A stretch of 64,000 nucleotides of DNA, taken from assembly GCF_004364585.1 (NCBI RefSeq), contig NZ_SOAN01000002.1, positions 3,000 to 66,999 of the forward strand, written 5' to 3'. Positions 49,044 through 57,975 of the stretch are shown in pieces. This stretch comes from Nesterenkonia aurantiaca. Lineage in GTDB: Bacteria > Actinomycetota > Actinomycetes > Actinomycetales > Micrococcaceae. Below the pieces are notes generated by a model. The model was not told the origin of the DNA. It saw only the letters and a program-made list of their open reading frames with translations, and did not search any database. Position numbers and translations under genes: made by a program. Position 1 is the first letter of the stretch; each line of letters opens with the position of its first letter.

Positions 49044-50519
49044 ATGGCAGAACGAAAGCGGCGTGGTCTCGGTCGAGGCCTGGGCGCATTGATCAACAGC
49101 GATGCCCAGGACGCGGAAGCCGCAGAGGCCCTCCGTGCCGCTGAGGCGGCCGAGGCGGTCGAATCGGCTCAGGCCGCCCGGGTCGAGGATGGTCGCCCCG
49201 AGCCTGCTGGCGCCGCTCCGGCGGAGGCATCCGACTCTGCCATCCGTGAAGCGGCACCAGAACCAAGCGCGTCCCGCGAGGCGGAAACACGGTCGAACAC
49301 CCGAGAGGCAGGGGCCCCAGCCACTCGTCAATCCGCTTCCCAGTCAACCCACGCCGTTCCACGTGAAACACGCGAAGCGCGTCCGAGTGCTCCTCGCCCC
49401 ATCGATGTGTTCTTCTCCGCCAAAGCTGACCTCGACAGACAGGTCATTGCTCGGGAATCTGCCACCATCTCCAGGCCGAACACCACATCACGCCGCGCAG
49501 GCAGCGGCCAGCGGGCTCCGATGCCCGATGTATTGTCTCGAGGTGGAGCGAAGTCGACGTCCTCCAAGCGCTCGGCGGCTGAGGAGGACCTGCCGGAGGC
49601 ACCGGTGGGGCCCGCGGTCGAGGGAGAGACGACTGCGCCGACCTCGGAGCGAGTTGCTTCCGTGCCGGAGAGCGCGTGGACCAGCTCCGTTTCACGTGAA
49701 ACCTCCGGAATGGTGGATGGCGCCGAGTTCCGTTCCATACCGGTGGCCTCGATCGTGCCGAACCCGCGCCAGCCGCGCCAGGAGTTCGATGAAGAGCACA
49801 TGGACGAGCTCGTCCACTCGATCCGTGAGATCGGTGTTCTGCAGCCCATCGTGGTGCGTCCCGCGGGTCCGGACCAGTTCGAGCTGGTGATGGGTGAGCG
49901 GCGTTGGCGAGCGTCCAAGGCCGCAGAGCGCGAGACGGTCCCGGCGATCGTTCGCATGACTGCGGATGATGACCTGCTGCGAGACGCACTTTTGGAGAAT
50001 ATCCACAGGTCACAGCTCAATCCGTTGGAGGAAGCAGCTGCATATCGCCAGCTTCTGGACGATTTCAACTGCACACAGGATGAGCTTTCCGAGCGGATCG
50101 GTCGGTCTCGGCCTCAGATCAGCAACACCCTGCGTCTGATGAAGCTGCCCCCCGCGGTGCAGCGCCGGGTGGCCGCCGGGGTCCTGTCCGCGGGACATGC
50201 CCGTGCCCTGCTGGGGCTGAAGTCTCTGGAGCAGATGGAGCAGCTCGCCGGACGCATCGTGGCCGAGGGCCTTTCGGTGCGTGCGACGGAGGAGGCCGTG
50301 ACGCTGGCGCAACGAGATCAGGGCACCGGGGATCTCGGCCGTGAACGGGCAAAGAGTCCGCGGGTGCGACAGCTCGAGGAGTTCTCCGACGCCTTGACCG
50401 ATCGGTTGGACACCCAGGTCAAGATCACTCTGGGAGCCAAGAAGGGTCGGATCGCCATCGATTTCGGGTCCATCGACGATCTGCACCGGCTGATGGAGAT
50501 GATCGGGTCGCGGTCGTGA
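49044..50519 (+). CDS. parB: chromosome-partitioning protein ParB
   Basis: 491 residues, ATG behind AGGAGG at 7 nt. The first 13 residues ([16 protein letters not shown]) are the ParA-activating peptide. About 210 residues of Ala/Glu/Ser-rich disordered sequence follow, far longer than usual, before the ParB N-terminal CTPase domain (from about 229: [42 protein letters not shown]). The helix-turn-helix region binds parS ([21 protein letters not shown]) and a C-terminal dimerisation domain closes the protein. Two parS sites lie within the extension. Confidence 0.95.
   Translation: MAERKRRGLGRGLGALINSDAQDAEAAEALRAAEAAEAVESAQAARVEDGRPEPAGAAPAEASDSAIREAAPEPSASREAETRSNTREAGAPATRQSASQSTHAVPRETREARPSAPRPIDVFFSAKADLDRQVIARESATISRPNTTSRRAGSGQRAPMPDVLSRGGAKSTSSKRSAAEEDLPEAPVGPAVEGETTAPTSERVASVPESAWTSSVSRETSGMVDGAEFRSIPVASIVPNPRQPRQEFDEEHMDELVHSIREIGVLQPIVVRPAGPDQFELVMGERRWRASKAAERETVPAIVRMTADDDLLRDALLENIHRSQLNPLEEAAAYRQLLDDFNCTQDELSERIGRSRPQISNTLRLMKLPPAVQRRVAAGVLSAGHARALLGLKSLEQMEQLAGRIVAEGLSVRATEEAVTLAQRDQGTGDLGRERAKSPRVRQLEEFSDALTDRLDTQVKITLGAKKGRIAIDFGSIDDLHRLMEMIGSRS
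49356..49369. promoter_or_regulatory. parS-like site inside parB
   Basis: GTTCCACGTGAAAC, one mismatch to parS, inside the disordered extension of parB where it encodes VPRET. Confidence 0.85.
49689..49702. promoter_or_regulatory. parS site inside parB
   Basis: Perfect GTTTCACGTGAAAC in the parB coding sequence, encoding VSRET just before the CTPase domain. Confidence 0.92.
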
Positions 50520-50543
50520 TCCTGCGCTCTGGCCGAGCCAGAC

Positions 50544-50557
50544 GTTTCATGTGAAAC
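50544..50557. promoter_or_regulatory. parS-like site downstream of parB
   Basis: GTTTCATGTGAAAC, one mismatch, 25 bp after the parB stop. Confidence 0.75.
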
Positions 50558-50562
50558 AAGTG

Positions 50563-50592
50563 GGGCCCGGGACGCAGATGCGTCCCGGGCCC
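50563..50592. terminator. bidirectional terminator between parB and trxA
   Basis: 14-bp perfect stem GGGCCCGGGACGCA (50563-50576) with its complement at 50579-50592; the tight 2-nt gap means a 4-nt loop after fraying. It lies between the converging parB and trxA genes. No T-run. Confidence 0.85.
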
Positions 50593-50625
50593 TAACTGTG
50601 CGGCCTCATGTGTTGAGGCCCGTGC

Positions 50626-50952
50626 TTACTTCAGCAGGTCAGCGAACTCCTGTTCCAGCGCCTGCTTCGGCTTCGCGCCGATGGAGGACTGGACATGCTC
50701 GCCACCCTTGAAGGCGTAGACGGCGGGGATCGAGGTGATGCCGAACTTGGCGGCGGTGCCGGGATTCTCATCCACGTTGACCTTCACGACCTCGATCTTC
50801 TCGGGGTTCTCAGCGGCCAGCTCCTCGAGGATGGGAGTCAGCATGCGGCAGGGGCCGCACCATTCGGCCCAGAAGTCCACGAGGACCGGCTTGTCGGCCT
50901 GCAGGACATCCTGCTCGAAGCTTGCGTCGGTGACGTTCTTGAGATCTGACAT
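50626..50952 (-). CDS. trxA: thioredoxin
   Basis: 108 residues, ATG start with GGAG upstream. Active site WAEWCGPCRML and the cis-Pro of GITSIPAVYAFKGG. Full-length single-domain thioredoxin, cytoplasmic; reduced by TrxB encoded 14 bp upstream in the same operon. It reduces disulphides in ribonucleotide reductase and other proteins. Confidence 0.96.
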   Translation of the reverse strand: MSDLKNVTDASFEQDVLQADKPVLVDFWAEWCGPCRMLTPILEELAAENPEKIEVVKVNVDENPGTAAKFGITSIPAVYAFKGGEHVQSSIGAKPKQALEQEFADLLK

Positions 50953-50966
50953 GTAGATCTCCTTTC

Positions 50967-51971
50967 TTAGGACGGGACGGGGGCAGTGTTGGTCGGCGGG
51001 GTCGGGACTTTCGCGGCCTCAGAGTTCAGCGTGTCGGCCAGCCAGTGTTCGACGTCGAGTGCTGCGACGCACCCGGAGCCGGCGGCGGTGATCGCCTGGC
51101 GATAGGTGGGGTCCAGCACGTCTCCGGCTGCGAAGACTCCCGGCAGCGAGGTCCTGGAGGTGCGACCCTCGACCCAGGCGGTGCCCTCTTCGGTCAGGGT
51201 GATCTGATCCTTGAAGAGCTCGGTGCGCGGGTCATGACCAATCGCGACGAACAGTCCTGTCACGTCCAGCGTGGAGGGCTCGCCGGTGGTGGTGTCCCGC
51301 AGGATCAGGCGGCTCACCTTGCCTTCACCCTGCACCTCGGTCACCTCGGTGTTCCAGATGAATTCGATCTTCTCGTTGGCCTTGGCCCGGTCGATCATGA
51401 TCTGCGAGGCGCGCAGCTCCTGACGGCGGTGCAGGACCGTGACCTTGGAGGCGAACTTGGTCAGGAACAGCGCCTCTTCCATGGCGGAGTCGCCGCCGCC
51501 GACCACGGCGATGTTCTGTTCCCGGAAGAAGAAGCCATCACAGGTGGCGCACCAGCTGACCCCGTGTCCTGAGAGGGCCTTCTCGCCGGGAACGCCGAGC
51601 TCACGGTAGGCCGAGCCTGTGGCAAGCACCACTGCGCGGGCATGGAGGACGTCTCCGGCTCCGGTGGTGATCTGCTTGATCGGGCGGTCCAGGACCAGCG
51701 TGGTGGCGTCCTCGTGGCGGATGTCGGTTCCGAAGCGTCGAGCCTGCTGTTCCATGTTCATCATGAGATCAGGCCCCATGATGCCGTCTGGGAAGCCGGG
51801 GAAGTTCTCCACATCGGTGGTGTTCATCAGCTCACCTCCGGCGGTCACAGAGCCGGTGAGCATGACGGGTTTGAGGTTCGCGCGCGCCATGTAGACGGCA
51901 GCGGTGTAGCCAGCAGGGCCTGAGCCGATGATGACCACGTCGTGAACCTGGTCAGGGGTCTGTTCAGTCAC
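50967..51971 (-). CDS. trxB: thioredoxin reductase
   Basis: 334 residues from GTG 51971 (AAGGA 9 nt upstream; GTG 51977 with only 3-nt spacing is less likely). FAD motif [20 protein letters not shown], redox-active [16 protein letters not shown] motif [17 protein letters not shown] and C-terminal FAD motif [27 protein letters not shown]. Uses NADPH to reduce thioredoxin. A sigma-R-type promoter is visible upstream, so the trxBA operon should respond to disulphide stress. Confidence 0.96.
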   Translation of the reverse strand: MTEQTPDQVHDVVIIGSGPAGYTAAVYMARANLKPVMLTGSVTAGGELMNTTDVENFPGFPDGIMGPDLMMNMEQQARRFGTDIRHEDATTLVLDRPIKQITTGAGDVLHARAVVLATGSAYRELGVPGEKALSGHGVSWCATCDGFFFREQNIAVVGGGDSAMEEALFLTKFASKVTVLHRRQELRASQIMIDRAKANEKIEFIWNTEVTEVQGEGKVSRLILRDTTTGEPSTLDVTGLFVAIGHDPRTELFKDQITLTEEGTAWVEGRTSRTSLPGVFAAGDVLDPTYRQAITAAGSGCVAALDVEHWLADTLNSEAAKVPTPPTNTAPVPS

Positions 51972-52013
51972 AATCACATGTCCTTAGCAACGGTCGTGGT
52001 GTCTGGAATATTG

Positions 52014-52039
52014 AACATCATCGATGTTCAACATATTCC
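52014..52039 (-). promoter_or_regulatory. sigma-R/SigH-type promoter of trxBA
   Basis: On the minus strand GGAAT (52039-52035) is followed after exactly 18 nt by GTT (52016-52014), the spacing of the thiol-stress sigma factor consensus GGAAT-N18-GTT. The region also forms a dyad: TGAACAT (52012-52018) / ATGTTCA (52024-52030), flanked by GGAATAT and ATATTCC. In Streptomyces trxBA is a classic sigma-R target, which supports the reading. Confidence 0.7.
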
Positions 52040-52093
52040 GTCACCCGCCAGCCTACTGGAGCGGTGCGTGCGGCCCCACTGCGGCGCCGAGGG

Positions 52094-53998
52094 TCAGTCG
52101 AGGCTGATCTCGGCCAGTTCGGTGCTGAACGGCAGGCCGTCGGCATTCGGGGTGGCCTGACTGGGCAGCTCGGTGATGTTGAGGATCACGTAGCCGACCT
52201 CGCCCTCCGACTCGACCTCCACGGTGGTCTCGTTCCAGTTCAGCGTGCCGCTTCCGACCTGCTCGGCGCCCTCGAAGCTAGGGGTGTCATTGACCAGGAT
52301 CTCGAAGGATCCGCCCGAGGACTCACCCTCCTGGGTGACGGTGACCGCGGACAGCTCGGCGGGCTCCTGGAGTTCTGCCACCAGTCCGACGCCGGAGCTG
52401 AAGCCGCCGAAGTCAGCGGTCGCGAAGGACAGCGTGACCCACGTGGTGGCGGGGTCCCCGTCCAGGAGGTTGGCGAGCTGGCCGTCTCGGTCCGAGATCA
52501 GGTCTGGGGAGTCGGGGACCACTCGGGTGATGTTCGCGATCTCCGGTTCCGCAGCGTCGGCCTCGGTCGGGGTGGACTCCTCTGCGCCTGGCTCCTGATC
52601 GCCCTCGTCACCGCCCTCCTCCGCGCCGGTGTCCTCTGCGCCGGCGTCCCCGGTGTCCTGCTCCGGGTCCTGGCCCTGGTCCTGCTCGTCGGAGACGTCC
52701 TCCGTCTCACCGCCGCGCAGGTTCATGAACATCACCAGGGCCGCGACCAGCAACACCGCGGCGAGCACCGCGGCGGTGATCCATCGGCCGATGCTGGGCC
52801 TCTCGTCCTGGAAGTCCTTGTCGGCGGGCTCGGCCGCCCGTGGTTCTGCGCCGGCCCCGGAGAAGCCCGCAGCGAGCGGGCCCTCGGAGCCGGAGTGCTC
52901 GGTGTGGGCCGGGCTGGAGCCCTGCAGTTCAGGCGCCGGGGCGGAGGTGGGGGCCCGCAGGGCCGCGTCATCCTCGATGCGTGGCACTGGCCGGATCAGC
53001 CCGGTGAAGGAGACCGCTTCACTGAGTCCTCGAGAGCGCGGGGGACCGGGAAGCGGGGCCAGCGGCGCAGCGGCGGGCGCCAGGGGGAGATCCTCGTCCT
53101 CCACGAAGGAGTCTGGCGGGTCGTCTATGACCTCGTCACCGTCGAGCCGCTCGGCGTCCTGGGCGGGCTCTGGCTGGGCGGGGTCCGAGTCCTGGGGCGC
53201 GAACCCTTCCGAGTCACCGGATGCGGCGTCCGCGCCGGCCTCGGTGGGCGCGGAGGAGCGGTCCCCGTCGGGGGCTGTGGGCTGGAGGCCCTCGGAGGGT
53301 TCGCTCGAAGCGGTCGTGGAGGCGTCCCGGGTGCCGGAGAAGTCCTCTGCGGTGTCCGCCGCAGGGTCTGCGCTGGTGACCTCCATGTCGCTGCGCAGAT
53401 AGGCCGCGGCGGCCGCACGGCCCTGTTCTGCCTGGCCTGCCGCAACGGCGGCGGCGTCCCTCTCGGTGTTCAGCCGGCGGTTCAGCGAGTCGGAGACCTT
53501 GTCCAGGAAGGCGGGACGGCGTCGGCGGAAGCGACGGGCGGGATCCTCGGAGCGGTCCTCGGCGGAGCCGGCATGGAGTCCGGCGTAGTACTCGTCGTCG
53601 TCCTCGTAGGTCTCGGGCTCCATGATGCGGGACTGTCCGAAGAGCTCGGAGCCCAGCGAGTCGGTGAAGAACGGCTCCACGTAGGGCGCGGTGTCCGGCA
53701 CCACCAGATCCAGCAGGGTGTTGGGATCGACCAGCGAGGAGATCAGGTAGGTCCGTTCCTCGGCGAGGCCGAGATCAAGCACCTGGACGTCGGAGTCGCG
53801 AGAGCCCATCGCGAGTTCCCGCGCGGAGGTGGCCACCTGTTTGGCGTTCGAGCGTGAGGCCAGCAGGATGCTCACGTCCCGGTCGAGGACCTCGTCGCTC
53901 GCCTGGAAGACGATGTCCTGATCAGCTGACGTCACCACGTGGTGGGTGATGCGGTACCGCCCGCCCACCACATCGCCGACGCCGAAAGGCTGCGCCAC
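52094..53998 (-). CDS. pseudokinase-like MurJ partner with discoidin-like domain
   Basis: 634 residues. Residues 5-75 resemble a Ser/Thr kinase N-lobe (VGGRYRITHHV, DEVLDRDVSILLA) but no HRD or DFG motif follows, so it is not an active kinase. A disordered acidic linker (about 100-410) leads to one membrane segment (about 415-437; ITAAVLAAVLLVAALVMFMNL) and an extracellular acidic stretch. The C-terminal beta-rich domain (about 505-634; LLDGDPATTWVTLSFATADF, VGYVILNITEL) looks like a discoidin/carbohydrate-binding module. It is co-oriented downstream of murJ; in mycobacteria the pseudokinase is fused to MviN and binds FhaA. Equivalent role inferred. Confidence 0.8.
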   Translation of the reverse strand: MAQPFGVGDVVGGRYRITHHVVTSADQDIVFQASDEVLDRDVSILLASRSNAKQVATSARELAMGSRDSDVQVLDLGLAEERTYLISSLVDPNTLLDLVVPDTAPYVEPFFTDSLGSELFGQSRIMEPETYEDDDEYYAGLHAGSAEDRSEDPARRFRRRRPAFLDKVSDSLNRRLNTERDAAAVAAGQAEQGRAAAAAYLRSDMEVTSADPAADTAEDFSGTRDASTTASSEPSEGLQPTAPDGDRSSAPTEAGADAASGDSEGFAPQDSDPAQPEPAQDAERLDGDEVIDDPPDSFVEDEDLPLAPAAAPLAPLPGPPRSRGLSEAVSFTGLIRPVPRIEDDAALRAPTSAPAPELQGSSPAHTEHSGSEGPLAAGFSGAGAEPRAAEPADKDFQDERPSIGRWITAAVLAAVLLVAALVMFMNLRGGETEDVSDEQDQGQDPEQDTGDAGAEDTGAEEGGDEGDQEPGAEESTPTEADAAEPEIANITRVVPDSPDLISDRDGQLANLLDGDPATTWVTLSFATADFGGFSSGVGLVAELQEPAELSAVTVTQEGESSGGSFEILVNDTPSFEGAEQVGSGTLNWNETTVEVESEGEVGYVILNITELPSQATPNADGLPFSTELAEISLD

Positions 53999-54066
53999 AA
54001 GTCCTCCTCGGTCCGGTAAACATCCTGGCCGCCTATCGCAGACAGCCAGGTCAGATCAGGTCAAGC

Positions 54067-55851
54067 CTACCGGGCCAGGCGGGACAGTGCTGGCACGCGC
54101 CTCGCCAGCGGTGCGATCGCCGCGGTGAACTCCTTGACCCGCAGCGCGCGCAGCATCAGCACGAAGACCACCGCCATCACCACACCGACGACGGCGCAGC
54201 TGATCACCGCGGTGAAGATCGAGTTCCAGGCGAAGCCCCAGTGATAACCGCCGAGCAGCCACAGCGCGGCTGCGCCGGCGAGTCCTGCGATGCCTGCGCA
54301 GGCCCCGGAGCGCAGATACGCGCTGAGCACGGAGGCGAAGTCGAAGCCGCCCCAGCGCCGGACCACGAGCAGGTGAGCGATCAGGTACTGCAGCATGTGC
54401 AGCGCGCTGAAGAGCCCGATCACCAGATAGGGGATCTGCTCCTCCGGGATGACCCCGGCAAGACCATAGGCGGTGCTCAGCCCGACCACGGCGATGATCG
54501 CGTAGATCAGCATCGGGGTCTTGGCGTCCTCGGCGGAGTAGAAGACCCGCATCAGGTAGAAGCTACCGGAGCGGAAGGGCATCCCCAGGGCGAGCAGCAC
54601 CAGCAGCTGCCCGATGGCCGCGCCGGCCAGGTTGGCATCGGCTGCGGCGCCGCCGAAGATCCGGCCCAGTGGACCGGCGAGCACCAGCACCGCCACCATG
54701 CAGAACATCACCGGGATGGCGAAGATCCGCAGGCCTTCGTTGATGATCTCCCGAGCCCTGCCATAGCGGCCCAGGTCCATCGCGCGGGCCAGCTGGTTGA
54801 ACAGCACCGTGGCGATGGAGAGCGCGAACACCGAATGCGGCAGGATCGCGATCAGCTCCGCGACGTTGGCGGCGGATTCACCCGGCACCGAGGCGCCGAG
54901 CGCGCCCATCTCCTCACGCACCGCGGTGGCACCGGAGATCAGCCGCATGTAGAGCAGGTTGGCGACGTTGCCGATGAGCATGGTCAACAGGGTCCAGCCT
55001 GCGATCCGGCCGGTGGAGGCCAGGCCCATGCCCTTGAGTCCGAACTTCGGGCGCAGCTTCAACCCGAGCCGGGACAGCGGCCACAGCAGCAGCAGCGCCT
55101 GGGCGATGATGCCCACGGTGTGACCCGCTGCCAGCCAGATGGTCTGCTGTGCGGTCCATTCGGTGAGCTGGTTATCGTCGGCAGAGTACTGCCCGAAGGT
55201 GACGATGAAGCTGAGGATGACCCCGATGGCGATCAGGTTGTTCAGCACCGGCGCCCACATGTACCAGCCGAAGCGGGCATTGGCGTTGAGCACCTGTCCG
55301 GTGACCGCGTAGAGGCCGTAGAAGAAGATCTGCGGCAGGGTCCAGATCGCGAAGGCGGTGCCCAGCGCGAGCATCGGTTCGGTCCAGTTGCGGGTCAGCG
55401 TCAGGATGATCGGGTAGGCCGCCAGGGTGAGCAGCACGGTGAAGGCGGCCAGCACCGTGATGGTCAGTGTGAGCAGCCGGGAGGTGTAGTCCGCGCCCCG
55501 ATCGGAGCGCCGCGCGGCCTTGATCAGCTGCGGGACCAGCACCACGTTGAACATCCCGCCGGCGAGCAGCAGGTAGACCACGTTGGGAACCGTATTGGCC
55601 TTCTCAAAGACGTCGCCCACCAGGGTCGTGTTACCGATCGCCACCGCCAGCAGCGCCGTGCGCACGATGCCGAGCACCCGGGACACCAGGGTGCCGGCGG
55701 CCATGATCGCGCTGGCGCGGGCCAGGCCCTTCGCGGGGAGGTGGCTCTGGTCATTCGAGGCGTCAGGGGCCGTTGGGTCCGGGGTCGAGGGAGTCGAGGG
55801 CGGAGTTGGCGGTGGACCGGTCTCGGTCTGTCCGGGAGAAGCAGCAGTCAT
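54067..55851 (-). CDS. murJ: lipid II flippase MurJ
   Basis: 594 residues, ATG start. A short Pro/Thr-rich cytoplasmic head (about 1-45) precedes about 14 membrane segments of the MOP superfamily. ARASAIMAAGTLVSRVLGIVR, NVVYLLLAGGMFNVVLVPQLIKAARR and MPFRSGSFYLMRVFYSAEDAKTPM are MurJ signatures with the conserved Arg/Lys/Asp of the lipid II cavity. It flips lipid II to the outer face for the RodA/PbpA polymerases encoded at 11-14 kb. No fused pseudokinase domain; that part is in the separate downstream gene. Confidence 0.95.
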   Translation of the reverse strand: MTAASPGQTETGPPPTPPSTPSTPDPTAPDASNDQSHLPAKGLARASAIMAAGTLVSRVLGIVRTALLAVAIGNTTLVGDVFEKANTVPNVVYLLLAGGMFNVVLVPQLIKAARRSDRGADYTSRLLTLTITVLAAFTVLLTLAAYPIILTLTRNWTEPMLALGTAFAIWTLPQIFFYGLYAVTGQVLNANARFGWYMWAPVLNNLIAIGVILSFIVTFGQYSADDNQLTEWTAQQTIWLAAGHTVGIIAQALLLLWPLSRLGLKLRPKFGLKGMGLASTGRIAGWTLLTMLIGNVANLLYMRLISGATAVREEMGALGASVPGESAANVAELIAILPHSVFALSIATVLFNQLARAMDLGRYGRAREIINEGLRIFAIPVMFCMVAVLVLAGPLGRIFGGAAADANLAGAAIGQLLVLLALGMPFRSGSFYLMRVFYSAEDAKTPMLIYAIIAVVGLSTAYGLAGVIPEEQIPYLVIGLFSALHMLQYLIAHLLVVRRWGGFDFASVLSAYLRSGACAGIAGLAGAAALWLLGGYHWGFAWNSIFTAVISCAVVGVVMAVVFVLMLRALRVKEFTAAIAPLARRVPALSRLAR

Positions 55852-55872
55852 CGTCAGTGGACTATAGCCGGA

Positions 55873-56427
55873 TCAGCTGGACTGGACCGACTCATCGATC
55901 ACTGCACGGGCGAGATTCACGATCCGACGCTCGTTGGGGAAGGAGAGCGTGCGTTCCAGCGCATCCAGGTCCACCCAGGCGACGTCGACGGCCTCATGGT
56001 CGGGATCGTTCTCGATGCTGAGCTCCCCGCCCACGGCCTCCATCAGGTAGTGGTGCACGGTCTTGTGGATCCGATGCGAGGGTACGGTGAACCAGTACTC
56101 GATGCTGCCCAGAGAAGTCAGGACAGCACCCTCGATCCCGGTCTCCTCGGCGACCTCGCGCAGCGCGGCCTCCTCGAAGGTCTCGTTGCCCTCCGGGTGG
56201 CCCTTGGGCAGGCACCATTCCAGGCGTCCACCGCGGTTGTACCGAGCGATGATCGCGACCTCGAACCCGGCGGCGGCCGGGCGGATGATCACCCCGCCGG
56301 CGCTGACCTCCTCCACCGTGGGGAGGCTGCCCTGCTGCCGCGTGGACTGCCGGGCCGGCATGCGCCGGGCACCCATTGACACCGTCAATGGGGTGCGCCG
56401 TTCATCGCCGGTCTCCGGTCTGTTCAT
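55873..56427 (-). CDS. NUDIX hydrolase
   Basis: 184 residues from ATG 56427; ribosome-binding site weak, so an internal start (MGARRMPARQ) is possible. The NUDIX box GHPEGNETFEEAALREVAEE TGI (GX5EX7REUXEEXGU) is complete, with a following SIEYWFTVPSHRIHKTVHHYLME strand typical of the MutT/ADP-ribose type found next to murJ and pcnA in actinobacteria. It hydrolyses a nucleoside-diphosphate derivative; substrate not known. Divergent from pcnA, with which it shares a 123-bp gap. Confidence 0.9.
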   Translation of the reverse strand: MNRPETGDERRTPLTVSMGARRMPARQSTRQQGSLPTVEEVSAGGVIIRPAAAGFEVAIIARYNRGGRLEWCLPKGHPEGNETFEEAALREVAEETGIEGAVLTSLGSIEYWFTVPSHRIHKTVHHYLMEAVGGELSIENDPDHEAVDVAWVDLDALERTLSFPNERRIVNLARAVIDESVQSS

Positions 56428-56550
56428 ACCCGACACTCTAATAGGAGTGCCGTGCAGATCACGGCGTCCCGCACGCACCGCAGCGCGCATGCCGGTGCTG
56501 GCGCGGATCCGGGCCTCCCCGGGCGCGGCATATGGGACACTGTTTGCGCT

Positions 56551-57975
56551 ATGCCTTACCTTCCCTCTGGTTTCCCCGACGGCGCCTGGCTGCCCGAGGT
56601 CGTCGTCGAACTCGGCGAACGCTTCGCCGCCCGCGGCTTCGAACTCTCCCTGGTGGGCGGTCCCGTCCGGGACCTCTTCCTGGGCCGGACCTCCCCGGAT
56701 CTGGACTTCACCACTGCCGCCACCCCGGATCAGATCATCGAGACGGTCTCCGGCTGGGCTGAGGCGCACTGGGACATCGGCCGGGACTTCGGCACCATCG
56801 GGATCCGCAAGGGTGCCGACACCATCGAGATCACCACCTACCGGGCTGAGGCCTACGACCCGGGCTCGCGCAAGCCCCAGGTCAACTTCGGCACCGACCT
56901 GGGCGAGGACCTCGTCCGGCGTGACTTCACGGTCAACGCGATGGCGCTGAAGCTGCCCAGCTTCGAACTGGTGGACCCGCACGGCGGGGTCAAGGACCTG
57001 CACCTTCGACTGCTGCGCACCCCCGCCACCCCCGAAGAGTCCTTCTCCGATGACCCGCTGCGCATGATGCGCGCGGCCCGCTTCGCCTCCCAGCTGCGCA
57101 TGGAGGTCGCCCCCGAGGTGCGCGCGGCGATGACCGAGATGTCCCAGCGACTGAGCATCGTCTCGGCGGAGCGGATCCGTGAGGAGCTGGTCAAGCTGAT
57201 CTGCGGTGCCGACCCGCGCGCCGGGATCGACCTGCTGGTGGACTCCGGCCTGGCCGAGATCATGCTCCCGGAGGTGCCCGCGCTGAAGCTCACCGACGAT
57301 GAGCACCACAGGCACAAGGACGTCTACCAGCACTCCCTGCAGGTGTTGGAGCAGGCCTGCGCCCTGGAGACCGACGACGAGGGCCCGGTGCCCGGCCCGG
57401 ACTTCGTGCTGCGCTTCGCGGCCCTGATGCACGACGTTGGCAAGGCCAAGACCCGGCGCTTCGAACCCGGCGGCGGGGTCAGCTTCCGGCATCACGACGT
57501 GGTCGGCGCCAAACAGACCCGCCGGCGGATGCAGGAGCTGCGCTTCGACAAGGCCACCATCGCCGCGGTGAGCCTGCTCGTGGAGCTGCACATGCGCTTC
57601 TACGGCTACGGCGACCAGGGCTGGAGCGACTCGGCGGTGCGCCGCTACGTCACCGACGCCGGTGACCAGCTGCAGCGGCTGCACCGGCTCACCCGGTCGG
57701 ATGTGACCACCAGGAACAAGAAGAAGGCCGCCCGGCTCGATCACGCCTACGACGACCTTGAAGCACGGATCGCCGAGCTGGCCGAGCGCGAGCAGCTGGA
57801 CCGGATCCGGCCGCACCTCGACGGGGAAGCGATCATGGCCGTCCTGGAGATCCCCCCGGGCCCTGAGGTGGGCCGGGCGTATAAGTTCCTGCTCGAACAC
57901 CGCATGGAGCACGGGCCGGTGTCCCGCGAGGACGCCGTGCAGATCCTCAAGGAATGGGCCTCAGCCCAGCTCTGA
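56551..57975 (+). CDS. pcnA: CCA-adding enzyme / tRNA nucleotidyltransferase
   Basis: 474 residues from ATG 56551, where homology begins; the frame is open further upstream. The class II nucleotidyltransferase head has SLVGGPVRDLFLGRTSPDLDF (GGxVRD and DxD for metal) and DLVRRDFTVNAMAL; an HD domain (ALMHDVGKAKTRRF) lies in the middle. It adds or repairs CCA at tRNA 3' ends, needed for example by the tRNA-Ile of this window. The last 15 nt overlap the convergent glycosyltransferase gene. Confidence 0.95.
   Translation: MPYLPSGFPDGAWLPEVVVELGERFAARGFELSLVGGPVRDLFLGRTSPDLDFTTAATPDQIIETVSGWAEAHWDIGRDFGTIGIRKGADTIEITTYRAEAYDPGSRKPQVNFGTDLGEDLVRRDFTVNAMALKLPSFELVDPHGGVKDLHLRLLRTPATPEESFSDDPLRMMRAARFASQLRMEVAPEVRAAMTEMSQRLSIVSAERIREELVKLICGADPRAGIDLLVDSGLAEIMLPEVPALKLTDDEHHRHKDVYQHSLQVLEQACALETDDEGPVPGPDFVLRFAALMHDVGKAKTRRFEPGGGVSFRHHDVVGAKQTRRRMQELRFDKATIAAVSLLVELHMRFYGYGDQGWSDSAVRRYVTDAGDQLQRLHRLTRSDVTTRNKKKAARLDHAYDDLEARIAELAEREQLDRIRPHLDGEAIMAVLEIPPGPEVGRAYKFLLEHRMEHGPVSREDAVQILKEWASAQL

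Noticed and set aside
54241-56379. 712-codon rightward frame opposite murJ
   Set aside because: Antisense shadow; His, Gln and Gly rich, no domain.
55873-57912. 679-codon leftward frame covering pcnA and the NUDIX gene
   Set aside because: Only the last 184 codons match a family (NUDIX); the rest is antisense to pcnA.
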